This document shows positions 20,601 to 35,100 of a DNA stretch of 64,000 bases, piece by piece (positions within the stretch are counted from its first letter, which is position 1; every line of letters starts with the position of its first letter). The stretch lies in contig NC_091325.1 of NCBI RefSeq assembly GCF_038502225.1, positions 26,941,411 through 27,005,410 of the forward strand. Direction: 5' to 3'. The position numbers and the translations under genes are program-made. The notes beneath the pieces were generated by a model. The model worked only from the letters and a program-made list of their open reading frames with translations. It did not search any database and was not told the origin of the DNA. This DNA comes from Cherax quadricarinatus. Lineage: Eukaryota; Arthropoda; Malacostraca; Decapoda; Parastacidae.

Positions 20601-23600
20601 GGCTGCTAAGAGCAGTGTCAGATGGTTACTGAGATCACTCTCAGGTGCTTGCTAAGAGCACTGTCAGGTGGTTGCTGAGAGCACTGTTAGGTGGTTGTTG
20701 AGAGCACAGTCAGGTGATTGCTAAAAGCACTGTCAGGTGTTTGCTGAGAGCACTGTCAGGTGGTTGCTAAGAGCACTGTCAGGTGGTTGCTGAGAGCACT
20801 GTCAGGTGGTTGCTGAGAGCACTGTCAGGTGGTTGCTGAGAGCACTGTCAGGTGGTTGTTGAGAGCACTGTCAGGTGGTTGCTAAGGGCACTGTCAGGTG
20901 GTTGCTGAGAGCAGTGTCAGGTGGTTGTTGAGAGCACTGTCAGGTGGTTGCTAAGAGCACAGTCAGGTGGTTGCTGAGAGCACTGTCAGGAGGTTGCTAA
21001 GAGCACTGTCAGGTGGTTGCTGAGAGCACTGTCAGGTGGGTGCTGAGAGCACTGTCAGGTTGTTGCTGAGAGCACTGTCAGGTGGTTGTTGAGAGCACTG
21101 TCATGTGGTTGCTAAGAGCACTGCCAGGTGGTTGCTGAGAGCACTGTCAGGTGGGTGCTGAGAGCACTGTCAGGTGGGTGCTGAGAGCACTGTCAGGTGG
21201 CTGTTGGGAGCACTGTCAGGTGGTTGCTAAGAGCACTGTCAGGTGGCTGCTGAGAGCACTGTCAGGTGGTTTGCTAAGAGCACTGTCAGGTGGTTGCTGA
21301 GAGCACTGTCAGGTGGTTGCTAAGAGCACTGTCAGGTGGTTGTTGAGAGCACTGTCAGGTGGTTGCTAAGAGCACTGTCAGGTGGTTGCTGAGAGCACTG
21401 TCAGGGGGTTGCTGAGAGCACTGTCAGGTGGTTTCTGAAAGCACTGTCAGGTGGTTGTTGAGAGCACTGTCAGGTGGTTGCTGAGAGCACTGTCAGGTGG
21501 TTGCTGAGAGCACTGTCAGGTGGTCGGTGAGAGCACTGTCAGGTGGTTTCTGAGAGCACTGTCAGGTGGTTGTTGAGAGCACTGTCAGTTGGTTGCTGAG
21601 AGCACTGTCAGGTGGTCGGTGAGAGCACTGTCAGGTGGTTTCTGAGAGCACTGTCAGGTGGTTGTTGAGAGCACTGTCATTTGGTTGCTGAGAGCACTGT
21701 TAGGTGGTTGCTAAGAGCACTGTCAGGTGGTTGCTGAGAGCACTGTCAGGTGATTGCTGAGAGCACTGTCTGGTGGTTGTTGAGAGCACTGTTAGTTGGT
21801 TGCTAAGAGCACTGTCGGGTGGTTGCTAAGAGCAGTCAGATGGTTGCTGAGAGCACTGTCAGGTGGTTGCTGAGAGCACTGTCAGGTGGTTGTTGAGATC
21901 ACTGTCAGGTGGTTGCTCAGAGCACTGTCAGGTGGTTGCTGAGAGCACTGTCAGGTGGTTGTTGAGAGTACTCAGGTGGCTGCAAAGAGCACTGTCAGGT
22001 GGTTGCTGAGAGCACTGTCAGGTGGTTGTTGAGAGCACTGTCAGGAGGTTGCTGAGAGCACTGTCAGGTGGTTGTTGAGAGCACTGTCAGGTGGTTGCTA
22101 AGAGCAGTCAGGTGGTTGCTGAGAACACTGTCAGGTGGTTGTTGAGAGCACTCAGGTGGCTGGTTAGAGCACTGTCAGGTGGTTGCTGAGATCACTCTTA
22201 GGTGGTTGTTGAGAGCACTGTCAGGTGGTTGCTGAGAGCACTGTCAGGTGGTTGTTGAAAGCACTGTCAGGTGGTTGCTGAGAGCACTGTCAGGTGGTTG
22301 CTAAAAGCACTGTCAGGTGGTTGCTAAGAGCACCGTCAAGAGGTTGCTGAGAGCACTGTCAATTGGTTGCTAAGACCACTGTCAGGTGGTTTCTGAGAGC
22401 ACTGTCAGGTGGTTGTTGAGAGCACTGCCAGGTGGTTGCTAAGAGCACTGTCAGGTGGTTGTTGAGAGCACTGTCAGGTGGTTGTTGAGAGCACTGTCAG
22501 GTGGTTGCTAAAAACACTGTCAGGTGGTTGCTGAGAGCACTGTCAGGTGGTTGCTAAGAGCACTGTCAGGTGGTTGCTGAGAGCACTGTCAGGTGGTTGC
22601 TGAGAGCACTGTCAGGTGGTTGCTAAGAGCACTGTCAGGTGGTTGTTGAGAGCACTGTCAGGTGGTTGCTGAGAGCACTGTCAGGTGGTTGCTGAGAGCA
22701 CTGTCAGGTGGTTGCTGAGAGCACTGTCAGGTGGTTGTTGAGAGCACTGTCAGGTGGTTGCTAAGAGCACTGTCAGGTGGTCGCGGAGAGCACTGTTAGG
22801 TGGTTGCTATGAGCACTGTCAGGTGGTTGCTGAGAGCACTGTCAGGTGGTTGCTGAGAGCACTGTCTGGTTGTTGTTGAGAGCACTGTCAGGTGGTTGCT
22901 GAGAGCACTCTCCAGTGGTTGCTAAGAGCACTGTCAGGTGGTTGCTAAGAGCACTCTCAGGTGGTTGCTGAGAGCACTGTCAGGTGGTTGCTAAGAGCAC
23001 TGTCTGGTGGTTGCCGAGAGCACTGTCAGGTGGTTGTTAAGACCACTGTCAGGTGGTTGCTGAGAGCACTGTCAGGTTGTTGCTGAGAGCACTGTCAGGT
23101 GGTTGTTGAGAGCACTCAGGTGGCTGCTAAGAGCACTGTCAGGTGGTTGCTGAGAGCACTGTCAGGTGGTTGCTAAGAGCAGTCAGGGGGTTGCTGAGAG
23201 CACTGTCAGGTGGTTGTTGAGAGCACTCAGGTGGCTGCTAAGAGTACTGTCAGGTGGTTGCTGAGATCACTCTCAGGTGGTTGTTGAGAGCACTGTCAGG
23301 TGGTTGCTGAGAGCACTGTTAGGTGGTTGTTGAGAGCACTCAGGTGGCTGCTAAGAGCAGTGTCAGGTGGTTACTGAGATCACTCTCAGGTGCTTGCTAA
23401 GAGCACTGTCAGGTGGTTGCTGAGAGCACTGTTAGGTGGTTGTTGAGAGCACTGTCAGGTGGTTGCTGAGAGCACTGTCAGGTGGTTGCTGAGAGCACTG
23501 TCAGGTGGTTGTTGAGAGCACTGTCAGGTGGTTGCTAAGAGCACAGTCAGGTGGTTGCTGAGAGCACTGTCAGGAGGTTGCTAAGAGCACTGTCAGGTGG

Positions 23601-26050
23601 TTGCTGAGAGCACTGTCAGGTGGGTGCTGAGAGCTCTGTCAGGTTGTTGCTGAGAGCACTGTCAGGTGGTTGTTGAGAGCACTGTCATGTGGTTGCTAAG
23701 AGCACTGACAGGTGGTTGCTGAGAGCACTGTCAGGTGGGTGCTGAGAGCACTGTCAGGTGGGTGCTGAGAGCACTGTCAGGTGGTTGTTGAGAGCACTGT
23801 CAGGTGGTTGCTAAGAGCACTGTCAGGTGGCTGCTGAGAGCACTGTCAGGTGGTTTGCTAAGAGCACTGTCAGGTGGTTGCTGAGAGCACTGTCAGGTGG
23901 TTGCTAAGAGCACTGTCAGGTGGTTGTTGAGAGCACTGTCAGGTGGTTGCTAAGAGCACTGTCAGGTTTCTGCTGAGAGCACTGTCAGGGGGTTGCTGAG
24001 AGCACTGTCAGGTGGTTTCTGAAAGCACTGTCAGGTGGTTGTTGAGAGCACTGTCAGGTGGTTGCTGAGAGCACTGTCAGGTGGTTGCTGAGAGCACTGT
24101 CAGGTGGTCGGTGAGAGCACTGTCAGGTGGTTTCTGAGAGCACTGTCAGGTGGTTGCTGAGAGCACTGTCAGGTGGTTGCTAAGAGCACTGTCAGGTGGT
24201 TGCTGAGAGCACTGTCAGGTGGTTGTTGAGAGCACTCAGGTGGCTGGTTAGAGCACTGTCAGGTGGTTGCTGAGATCACTCTTAGGTGTTTGTTGAGAGC
24301 ACTGTCAGGTGGTTGCTGAGAGCACTGTCAGGTGGTTGTTGAGAGCACTGTCAGGTGGTTGCTGAGAGCACTGTCAGGTGGTTGCTAAAAGCACTGTCAG
24401 GTGGTTGCTAAGAGCACCGTCAAGAGGTTGCTGAGAGCACTGTCAATTGGTTGCTAAGACCACTGTCAGGTGGTTTCTGAGAGCACTGTCAGGTGGTTGT
24501 TGAGAGCACTGCCAGGTGGTTGCTAAGAGCACTGTCAGGTGGTTGTTGAGAGCACTGTCAGGTGGTTGTTGAGAGCACTGTCAGGTGGTTGCTAAAAACA
24601 CTGTCAGGTGGTTGCTGAGAGCACTGTCAGGTGGTTGCTAAGAGCACTGTCAGGTGGTTGCTGAGAGCACTGTCAGGTGGTTGCTGAGAGCACTGTCAGG
24701 TGGTTGCTAAGAGCACTGTCAGGTGGTTGTTGAGAGCACTGTCAGGTGGTTGCTGAGAGCACTGTCAGGTGGTTGCTGAGAGCACTGTCAGGTGGTTGCT
24801 GAGAGCACTGTCAGGTGGTTGTTGAGAGCACTGTCAGGTGATTGCTAAGAGCACTGTCAGGTGGTCGCGGAGAGCACTGTTAGGTGGTTGCTATGAGCAC
24901 TGTCAGGTGGTTGCTGAGAGCACTGTCAGGTGGTTGCTGAGAGCACTGTCTGGTTGTTGTTGAGAGCACTGTCAGGTGGTTGCTGAGAGCACTCTCCAGT
25001 GGTTGCTAAGAGCACTGTCAGGTGGTTGCTAAGAGCACTCTCAGGTGGTTGCTGAGAGCACTGTCAGGTGGTTGCTAAGAGCACTGTCTGGTGGTTGCCG
25101 AGAGCACTGTCAGGTGGTTGTTAAGACCACTGTCAGGTGGTTGCTGAGAGCACTGTCAGGTTGTTGCTGAGAGCACTGTCAGGTGGTTGTTGAGAGCACT
25201 CAGGTGGCTGCTAAGAGCACTGTCAGGTGGTTGCTGAGAGCACTGTCAGGTGGTTGCTAAGAGCAGTCAGGGGGTTGCTGAGAGCACTGTCAGGTGGTTG
25301 TTGAGAGCACTCAGGTGGCTGCTAAGAGCACTGTCAGGTGGTTGCTGAGATCACTCTCAGGTGGTTGTTGAGAGCACTGTCAGGTGGTTGCTGAGAGCAC
25401 TGTTAGGTGGTTGTTGAGAGCACTCAGGTGGCTGCTAAGAGCAGTGTCAGGTGGTTACTGAGATCACTCTCACGTGCTTGCTAAGAGCACTGTCAGGTGG
25501 TTGCTGAGAGCACTGTTAGGTGGTTGTTGAGAGCACTGTCAGGTGGTTGCTGAGAGCACTGTCAGGTGGTTGCTGAGAGCACTGTCAGGTGGTTGCTGAG
25601 AGCACTGTCAGGTGGTTGTTGAGAGCACTGTCAGGTGGTTGCTAAGGGCACTGTCAGGTGGTTGCTGAGAGCAGTGTCAGGTGGTTGTTGAGAGCACTGT
25701 CAGGTGGTTGCTAAGAGCACAGTCAGGTGGTTGCTGAGAGCACTGTCAGGAGGTTGCTAAGAGCACTGTCAGGTGGTTGCTGAGAGCACTGTCAGGTGGG
25801 TGCTGAGAGCTCTGTCAGGTTGTTGCTGAGAGCACTGTCAGGTGGTTGTTGAGAGCACTGTCATGTGGTTGCTAAGAGCACTGCCAGGTGGTTGCTGAGA
25901 GCACTGTCAGGTGGGTGCTGAGAGCACTGTCAGGTGGGTGCTGAGAGCACTGTCAGGTGGTTGTTGAGAGCACTGTCAGGTGGTTGCTAAGAGCACTGTC
26001 AGGTGGCTGCTGAGAGCACTGTCAGGTGGTTTGCTAAGAGCACTGTCAGG
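14616..26050. repeat. Higher-order repeat of about 2.75 kb within the 23-bp array
   Basis: Rare variant units recur in the same order. The 24-bp GGTTTGCTAAG unit lies at about 14616, 15713, 18525, 21270, 23854 and 26030, with spacings of 1097, 2812, 2745, 2584 and 2176 bp. The ACTCTCCAGTGG variant lies at 17371, 20162, 22907 and 24991, with spacings of 2791, 2745 and 2084 bp. The two markers agree: near-complete copies of roughly 120 monomers, plus internally deleted copies at the right. Confidence 0.9.
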
Positions 26051-29000
26051 TGGTTGCTGAGAGCACTGTCAGGTGGTTGCTAAGAGCACTGTCAGGTGGT
26101 TGTTGAGAGCACTGTCAGGTGGTTGCTAAGAGCACTGTCAGGTGGCTGCTGAGAGCACTGTTAGGGGGTTGCTGAGAGCACTGTCAGGTGGTTTCTGAAA
26201 GCACTGTCAGGTGGTTGTTGAGAGCACTGTCAGTTGGTTGCTGAGAGCACTGTCAGGTGGTTGCTGAGAGCACTGTCAGGTGGTCGGTGAGAGCACTGTC
26301 AGGTGGTCGGTGAGAGCACTGTCAGGTGGTTGTTGAGAGCACTGTCAGGTGGTTGCTGAGAGCACTGTCAGGTGGTTGCAAAGAGCACTGTCAGGTGGTT
26401 GCTGAGAGCACAGGTGGTGCAGCACCTCTGTCAGGTGGTTGTTGAGAGCACTGTCAGGTGGTTGCAGCTCTGTCAGGTGGTTGTTGAGAGCACTGTCAGG
26501 TGGTTGATGAGAGCACTCAGGTGGCTGCTAAGATCACTGTCAGGTGGTTGCTGAGAGCACTGCCAGGTGGTTGCTGAGAGCACTGTCAGGTGGTTGTTGA
26601 GAGCACTGTCAGGTGGTTGCTAAGACAAGTCAGGTGGTTGCTGAGAGCACTGTCAGGTGGTTGTTGAGATCACTGTCAGTTGGTTGCTGAGAGCCCTGTC
26701 AGGTGGATGGTGAGAGCGCTGTCAGGTGATTGCTGAGAGCACTCTCAGGTGGTTGCTAAGAGCACTGTCAGGTGGTTGCTAAGAGCACTGTCAGGTGGTT
26801 GCTAAGGGCACTGTCAGGTGGTTGCTGAGAGCACTGTCAATTGGTTGCTAAGAGCACTGTCAGGTTGTTTTTGAGAGCACTGTCAGGTGGTTGTTGAGAT
26901 CACTGTTAGTTGGTTGCTAAGAGCACTGTCGGGTGGTTGCTGAGAGCACTGTCAGATGGTTGCTAAGAGCAGTCAGGTGGTTGCTAAGAGCACTGTCAGG
27001 TGGTTGCTGAGAGCACTGTCAGGTGATTGCTGAGATCACTGTCTGGTGGTTGTTGAGAGCACTGTTAGTTGGTTGCTAAGAGCACTGTCGGGTGGTTGCT
27101 GAGAGCACTGTCAGATGGTTGCTAAGAGCAGTCAGGTGGTTGCTGAGAGCACTGTCAGGTGGTTGCTGAGAGCACTGTCAGGTGGTTGCTAAGAGCACTG
27201 TCAGGTGGTTGTTGAGAGCACTGTCAGGTGGGTGATGCGAGCACTCTCAGGTGGCTGTTGAGAGCGCTGTCAGGTGGTTGTTGAGAGCACCGTCATGTGG
27301 CTGCTAAGAGCACTGTCAGGTGGTTGCTGAGAGCACTGTCAGGTGGTTGCTAAGAGCAGTCAGGTGGTTGCTGAGAACACTGTCAGGTGGTTGTTGAGAG
27401 CACTCATGTGGCTGCTAAGAGCACTGTCAGGTGGTTGCTGAGATCACTCTCAGGTGGTTGTTGAGAGCACTGTCAGGTGGTTGCTAAGAGCACTGTCAGG
27501 TGGTTGCTGAGAGCACTGTCAGGTGGTTCCTGAGAGCACTGTCAGGTGGTTGTTGAGAGCACTGTCAGATGGTTGCTAAGAGCACTGTCAGGTGGTTGCT
27601 GAGAGCACTGTTAGGTGGTTGCTAAGAGCACTGTGAGGTGGTTGCTGAGAGCACTGTCAGGTGGTTGCTGAGAGCACTGTCTGGTTGTTGTTGAGAGCAC
27701 TGTCAGGTGGTTGCTGAGAGCACTGTCAAGTGGTTGCTGAGAGCACTGTCAGGTGGTTGCTAAGAGCACTGTCAGGTGGTTGTTGAGAGCACTGTCAGGT
27801 GGTTGCTGAGAGCACTGTCAGGTGGTTGCTAAGAGCACTGTCAGGTGGTTGCTGAGAGCACTGTCAGGTAGTTGCTAAGAGCACTGTCAGGTGGTTGTTG
27901 AGAGCAGTGTCATGTGGTTGCTGAGAGCACTGTCAGGTGGTTGCTGAGAGCACTGTCATGTGGTTGTTGAGGGCACTGTCAGGTGGCTGCTAAGAGCACT
28001 GTCAGGTGGTTGCTGAGATCACTCTCAGGTGGTTGTTGAGAGCACTGTCAGGTGGTTGCTGAGACCACTGTCATGTGGTTGTTGAGAGCACTCTCAGGTG
28101 GTTGCTGAGAGCACTGTCAGGTGGTTGCTGAGAGCACTGTCAGGTGGTTGCAAAGAGCACTCTCAGGTGGTTGCTGAGAGCACTGTCAGGTGGTTGCTGA
28201 GAGCACTCTCAGGTGGTTGCTGAGAGCACTGTCAGGTGGTTGCAAAGAGCACTCTCAGGTGGTTGCTGAGAGCACTGTCAGGTGGTTGCTGAGAGCACTG
28301 TCAGGTGGTTGTTGAGATCACTGGCAGGTGGTTGTTGAGAGCACTGTCAGGTGGTTGCTAAAAGCACTGTCAGGTGGTTGCTGAGAGCACTGTCAGGTGG
28401 TTGCTAAGAGCACTGTCAGGTGGTTGTTGAGAGCACTGTCAGGTGGTTGCTGAGAGCACTGTCAGGTGGTTGTTGAGAGCACTGTCAGGTGGTTGCTAAA
28501 AGCACTGTCAGGTGGTTGCTGAGAGCACTGTCAGGTGGTTGCTAAGAGCACTGTCAGGTGGTTGTTGAGAGCACTGTCAGGTGGTTGCTGAGAGCACTGT
28601 CAGGTGGTTGTTGAGAGCACTGTCAGGTGGTTGTTGAGAGCACTCAGGTGGCTGCTAAGATCACTGTCAGGTGGTTGCTGAGATCACTCTCAGGTTGTTG
28701 TTGAGATCACTGTCAGTTGGTTGCTGAGAGCACTGTCAGGTGGATGTTGAGAGCACTGTCATGTGATTGCTGAGAGCACTGTCAGGTGGTTGCTAAGAGC
28801 ACTGTCAGGTGGTTGCTAAGAGCACTGTCAGGTGGTTGCTGAGATCACTGTCAATTGGTTGCTAAGAGCACTGTCAGGTGGTTTTTGAGAGCACTGTCAG
28901 GTGGTTGTTGAGAGCACTGTCAGGTGGGTGCTGAGCGCACCGTCAGGTGGTTGCTGAGAGCACTGTCAGGTGGTTGTTGAGAGCACTGTCAGGTGGTTGT

Positions 29001-32000
29001 TGAGAGCACTGTCAGGTGCTTGCTAAAAGCACTGTCAGGTGGTTGCTGAGAGCACTGTCAGGTGGTTGCTAAGAGCACTGTCATGTGGTTGCTGAGAGCA
29101 CTGTCAGGTGGTTGCTGAGAACACTGTCAGGTGGTTGTTGAGAGCACTGTCAGGTGGTTGCTAAGACCACTGTCAGGTGGTTGCTGAGAGCACTGTCAGG
29201 TGGTTGCAGAGAGCACTGCCAGGTGGTTGCTGAGAGCACTGTCAGGTGGTTGTTGAGAGCACTGTCAGGTGGTTGCTAAGAGCAGTCAGGTGGTTGCTGA
29301 GAGCACTGTCAGGTGGTTGTTGAGATCACTCTCAGGTGGTTGTTGAGAGCACTGTCAGGTGGTTGTTAAAAGCACTGTCAGGTGGTTGCTGAGAGCACTG
29401 TCAGGTGGTTGCTGAGAGCACTGTCAGGTGGTTGTTGAGAGCACTGTCAGGTGGTTGCTAAGAGCACTGTCAGGTGGTTGCTGAGAGCACTGTTAGGTGG
29501 TTGCTAAGAGCACTGTCAGGTGGTTGTTGAGAGCACTGTCAGGTGGTTGCTGAGAGCAGTGTCTGGTTGTTGTTGAGAGCACTGTCAGGTGGTTGCTGAG
29601 AGCACTCTCCAGTGGTTGCTAAGAGCACTGTCAGGTGGTTGCTGAGAGCACTGTCAGGTGGTTGCTGAGAGCACTGTCAGGTTGTTGCTGAGAGCACTGT
29701 CAAGAGGTTGTTGAGAGCACTCAGGTGGCTGCTAAGAGCACTGTCAGGTGGTTGCTGAGAGCACTGTCAGGTGGTTGCTGAGAGCACTGTCAGGTGGTTG
29801 TTGAGAGCACTGTCAGGTGGTTGCTAAGAGCACTGTCAGGTGGTTGCTGAGAGCACTGTTAGGTGGTTGCTAAGAGCACTGTCAGGTGGTTGCTGAGAGC
29901 ACTGTCAGGTGGTTGCTGAGAGCACTGTCTGGTTGTTGTTGAGAGCACTGTCAGGTGGTAGCTGAGAGCACTCTCCAGTGGTTGCTAAGAGCACTGTCAG
30001 GTGGTTGCTAAGACCACTGTCAGGTGGTTGCTGAGAGCACTGTCAGGTGGTTGTTAAGACCACTGTCAGGAGGTTGCTGAGAGCACTGTCAGGTTGTTGC
30101 TGAGAGCACTGTCAGGTGGTTGTTGAGAGCACTCAGGTGGCTGCTAAGAGCACTGTCTGGTGGTTGCTGAGATCACTCTCAGGTGGTTGCTGAGAGCACT
30201 GTTAGGTGGTTGTTAAGAGCACAGTCAGGTGGTTGCTAAAAGCACTGTCAGGTGGTTGCTGAGAGCACTGTCAGGTGGTTGCTAAGAGCACTGTCAGGGG
30301 GTTGCTGAGAGCACTGTCAGGTGGTTGCTGAGAGCACTGTCAGGTGGTTGCTAAGAGCACTGTCAGGTGGTTGTTGAGAGCTCTGTCAGGTGGTTGCTGA
30401 GAGCACTGTCAGGTGGTTGCTGAGAGCACTGTCAGGTGGTTGTTGAGAACTCTGTCAGGTGGTTGTTGAGAGCACTGTCAGGTGGTTGCTAAGAGCACTG
30501 TCAGGTGGTTGCTGAGAGCACTGTCAGGTGGTTGTTGAGAGCACTGTCAGGTAGTTGCTGGGAGCACTCTGAGGTGGTTGCTAAGAGCACTGTCAGGTGG
30601 TTGCTAAGAGCACTGTCAGGTGGTTGCTGAGAGCACAGTCAGGTGGTTGCTAAGAGCACTGTCAGGTGGTTGCCGAGAGCACTGTCAGGTGGTTGTTAAG
30701 AGCACTGTCAGGTGGTTGCTGAGAGCACTGTCAGGTTGTTCCTGAGAGCACTGTCAGGTGGTTGTTGAGAGCACTGTCATGTGGTTGCTAAGATCACTGT
30801 CAGGTGGTTGCTAAGAGCACTGTCAGGTGGTTGCTGAGAGCACTGTCAGAGGGTTGCTGAGAGCACTGTCAGGTGGTTTCCGAGAGCAATGTCAGGTGGT
30901 TGGTGAGAGCACTGTCAGGAGGTTGCTGAGAGCACTGTCAGGTGGTTGCTGAGAGCACTGTCAGGTGATTGGTGAGAGCACTGTCAGGTTGTTGCTGAGA
31001 GCACTGTCAGGTGGTTGCTGAGAGCACTGTCAGGTGGTTTCTGGGAGCAATGTCTGGTGGTTGCTGAGAGCACTGTCAGGTGGTTGCTAAGAACACTGTC
31101 GGGTGGTTGCTGAGAGCACTGTCAGGTAGTTGCTAAGAGCACTGTCAGGTAGTTGCTAAGAGCACTGTCAGGTGGTTGCTACGAGCACTGTCAGGTGGTT
31201 GCTGAGAGCACTGTCAGGTGGTTGCTGAGAGCACTGTCAGGTGGTTGCTAATAGCACTGTCAGGTGGTTGCTAAGAGGACTGTCAGGTGGTTGCTGAGAG
31301 CACTGTCAGGTAGTTGCTAAGAGCACTGTCAGGTGGTTGTTGAGAGCACTGTCAGGTGGTTGCTGAGAGCACTGTCAGGTGGTTGCTGAGAGCACTGTCA
31401 TGTGGTTGTTGAGAGCACTCAGGTGGCTGCTAAGAGCACTGTCAGGTGGTTGCTGAGATCACTCTCAGGTGGTTGTTGAGAGCACTGTCATGTGGTTGCT
31501 GAGACCACTGTCAGGTGGTTGTTGAGAGCACTGTCAGATGGTTGCTGAGAGCACTCTCAGGTGGTTGCTGAGAGCACTGTCAGGTGGTTGCAAAGAGCAC
31601 TGTCAGGTGGTTGCTGAGAGCACTGTCAGGTGGTTGCTGAGAGCACTGTCAGGTGGTTGTTGAGAGCACTGGCAGGTGGTTGTTGAGAGCACTGTCAGGT
31701 GGTTGCTAAAAACACTGTCAGGTGGTTGCTGAGAGCACTGCCAGGTGGTTGCTAAGACCTCTGTCAGGTGGTTGTTGAGAGCACTGTCAGGTGGTTGCTG
31801 AGAGCTCTGTCAGGTGGTTGTTGAGAGCACTGTCAGGTGGTTGTTGAGAGCACTCAGGTGGCTGCTAAGATCACTGTCAGGTGGTTGCTGAGAGCACTGC
31901 CAGGTGGTTGCTGAGAGCACTGTCAGGTGGTTGTTGAGAGCACTGTCAGGTGGTTGCTAAGACAAGTCAGGTGGTTGCTAAGAGCAGTCAGGTGGTTGTT

Positions 32001-33299
32001 GAGAGCACTGTCAGGCGGTTGCTGAGAGAACTGTCAGGTGGATGTTGAGAGCACTGTCATGTGATTGCTGAGAGCACTCTCAGGTGGTTGCTAAGAGCAA
32101 TGTCAGGTGGTTGCTAAGAGCACTGTCAGGTGGTTGCTAAGGGCACTGTCAGGTGGTTGCTGAGAGCACTGTCAATTGGTTGCTAAGAGCACTGTCAGGT
32201 TGTTTTTGAGAGCACTGTCAGGTGGTTGTTGAGAGCACTGTCAGGTGGGTGCTGAGCGCACTGTCAGGTGGTTGCTGAGAGCACTGTCAGGTGGTTGTTG
32301 AGAGCACTGTCAGGTGGTTGTTGAGAGCACTGTCAGGTGGTTTCTAAAAGCACTGTCAGGTGGTTGCTGAGAGCACTGTCAGGTGGTTGCTGAGAACACT
32401 GTCAGGTGGTTGTTGAGAGCACTGTCAGGTGGTTGCTAAGACCACTGTCAGGTGGATGCTGAGAGCACTGTCAGGTGGTTGCTGAGAGCACTGCCAGGTG
32501 GTTGCTGAGAGCACTGTCAGGTGGTTGTTGAGAGCACTGTCAGGTGGTTGGTGAGAGCACTGTCAGGTGGTTGTTGAGAGCACTCATGTGTCTGCTAAGA
32601 GCACTCTCAGGTGGTTGCTGAGATCACTCTCAGGTGGTTGTTGAGAGCACTGTCAGGTGGTTGTTAAGAGCACTGTCAGGTGGTTGCTGAGAGCACTGTC
32701 AGGTGGTTGCTGAGAGCACTGTCATGTGGTTGTTGAGAGCACTGTCAGGTGGTTGCTAAGAGCACTGTCAGGTGGTTGCTGAGAGCACTGCTAGGTGGTT
32801 GCTAAGAGCACTGTCAGGTGGTTGCTGAGAGCACTGTCAGGTGGTTGCTGAGAGCACTGTCTGATTGTTGTTGAGAGCACTGTCAGGTGGTTGCTGAGAG
32901 CACTCTCCAGTGGTTGCTAAGAGCACTGTCAGGTGGTTGCTAAGAGCACTCTCAGGTGGTTGCTGAGAGCACTGTCAGGTGGTTGCTAAGAGCACTGTCT
33001 GGTGGTTGATGAGAGCACTGTCAGGTGGTTGTTAAGACCACTGTCAGGTGGTTGCTGAGAGCACTGTCAGGTTGTTGCTGAGAGCACTGTCAGGTGGTTG
33101 TTGAGAGCACTCAGGTGGCTGCTAAGAGCACTGTCAGGTGGTTGCTGAGAGCACTGTCAGGTGGTTGCTAAGAGCAGTCAGGGGGTTGCTGAGAGCACTG
33201 TCAGGTGGTTGTTGAGAGCACTCAGGTGGCTGCTAAGAGCACTGTCAGGTGGTTGCTGAGGTCACTCTCAGGTGGTTGTTGAGAGCACTGTCAGGTGGT

Positions 33300-35100
33300 T
33301 GCTGAGAGCACTGTCAGGTGGTTGCTGAGAGCACTGTCTGATTGTTGTTGAGAGCACTGTCAGGTGGTTGCTGAGAGCACTCTCCAGTGGTTGCTAAGAG
33401 CACTGTCAGGTGGTTGCTGAGAGCACTGTCAGGTGGTTGCTGAGAGCACTGTCTGATTGTTGTTGAAAGCACTGTCAGGTGGTTGCTGAGAGCACTCTCC
33501 AGTGGTTGCTAAGAGCACTGTCAGGTGGTTGCTAAGAGCACTCTCAGGTGGTTGCTGAGAGCACTGTCAGGTGGTTGCTAAGAGCACTGTCTGGTGGTTG
33601 CCGAGAGCACTGTCAGGTGGTTGTTAAGACCACTGTCAGGTGGTTGCTGAGAGCACTGTCAGGTTGTTGCTGAGAGCACTGTCAGGTGGTTGTTGAGAGC
33701 ACTCAGGTGGCTGCTAAGAGCACTGTCAGGTGGTTGCTGGGAGCACTGTCAGGTGGTTGCTAAGAGCAGTCAGGGGGTTGCTGAGAGCACTGTCAGGTGG
33801 TTGTTGAGAGCACTCAGGTGGCTGCTAAGAGCACTGTCAGGTGGTTGCTGAGATCACTCTCAGGTGGTTGTTGAGAGCACTGTCACGTGCTTGCTAAGAG
33901 CACTGTCAGGTGGTTGTTGAGAGCACTGTTAGGTGGTTTTTAAGAGCACAGTCAGGTGGTTGCTAAAAGCACTGTCAGGTGGTTGCTGAGAGCACTGTCA
34001 GGTGGTTGCTAAGAGCACTGTCAGGTGGTTTCTTAGAGCACTGTCAGGTGGTTGCTGAGAGCACTGTCAGGTGGTTGTTAAGAGCACTGTCAGGTGGTTG
34101 TTGAGAGCACTGTCAGGTGGTTGCTGAGAGCACTGTCAGGTGGTTGCTAAGAGCACTGTCAGGGGGTTGCTGAGAGCACTGTCAGGTGGTTGCTGAGAGC
34201 ACTGTCAGGTGGTTGCTAAGAGCACTGTCAGGTGGTTGTTGAGAGCACTGTCAGGTGGTTGCTGAGAGCACTGTCAGGTGGTTGCTAAGAGCACTGTCAG
34301 GTGGTTGTTGAGATCTCTGTCAGGTGGTTGTTGAGAGCACTGTCAGGTGGTTGCTAAGAGCACTGTCAGGTGGTTGCTGAGAGCACTGTCTGATTGTTGT
34401 TGAGAGCACTGTCAGGTGGTTGCTGAGAGCACTCTCCAGTGGTTGCTAAGAGCACTGTCAGGTGGTTGCTGAGAGCACTGTCAGGTGGTTGCTGAGAGCA
34501 CTGTCTGATTGTTGTTGAGAGCACTGTCAGGTGGTTGCTGAGAGCACTCTCCAGTGGTTGCTAAGAGCACTGTCAGGTGGTTGCTAAGAGCACTCTCAGG
34601 TGGTTGCTGAGAGCACTGTCAGGTGGTTGCTAAGAGCACTGTCTGGTGGTTGCCGAGAGCACTGTCAGGTGGTTGTTAAGACCACTGTCAGGTGGTTGCT
34701 GAGAGCACTGTCAGGTTGTTGCTGAGAGCACTGTCAGGTGGTTGTTGAGAGCACTCAGGTGGCTGCTAAGAGCACTGTCAGGTGGTTGCTGCGAGCACTG
34801 TCAGGTGGTTGCTAAGAGCAGTCAGGGGGTTGCTGAGAGCACTGTCAGGTGGTTGTTGAGAGCACTCAGGTGGCTGCTAAGAGCACTGTCAGGTGGTTGC
34901 TGAGATCACTCTCAGGTGGTTGTTGAGAGCACTGTCACGTGCTTGCTAAGAGCACTGTCAGGTGGTTGTTGAGAGCACTGTTAGGTGGTTGTTAAGAGCA
35001 CAGTCAGGTGGTTGCTAAAAGCACTGTCAGGTGGTTGCTGAGAGCACTGTCAGGTGGTTGCTAAGAGCACTGTCAGGTGGTTTCTTAGAGCACTGTCAGG
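33300..35100. repeat. Tandem block duplication of about 1.05 kb in the 23-bp array
   Basis: The rare string GTCACGTGCTTGCTAAGAG occurs near 33883 and again near 34934. The neighbouring variants (GTCTGATTGTTGTTG, ACTCTCCAGTGG, TTGCCGAGAG, then CTAAGAGCAGTCAGGGGG) repeat in the same order in both copies. A further related copy of part of this block lies at about 37660-38100. Confidence 0.8.
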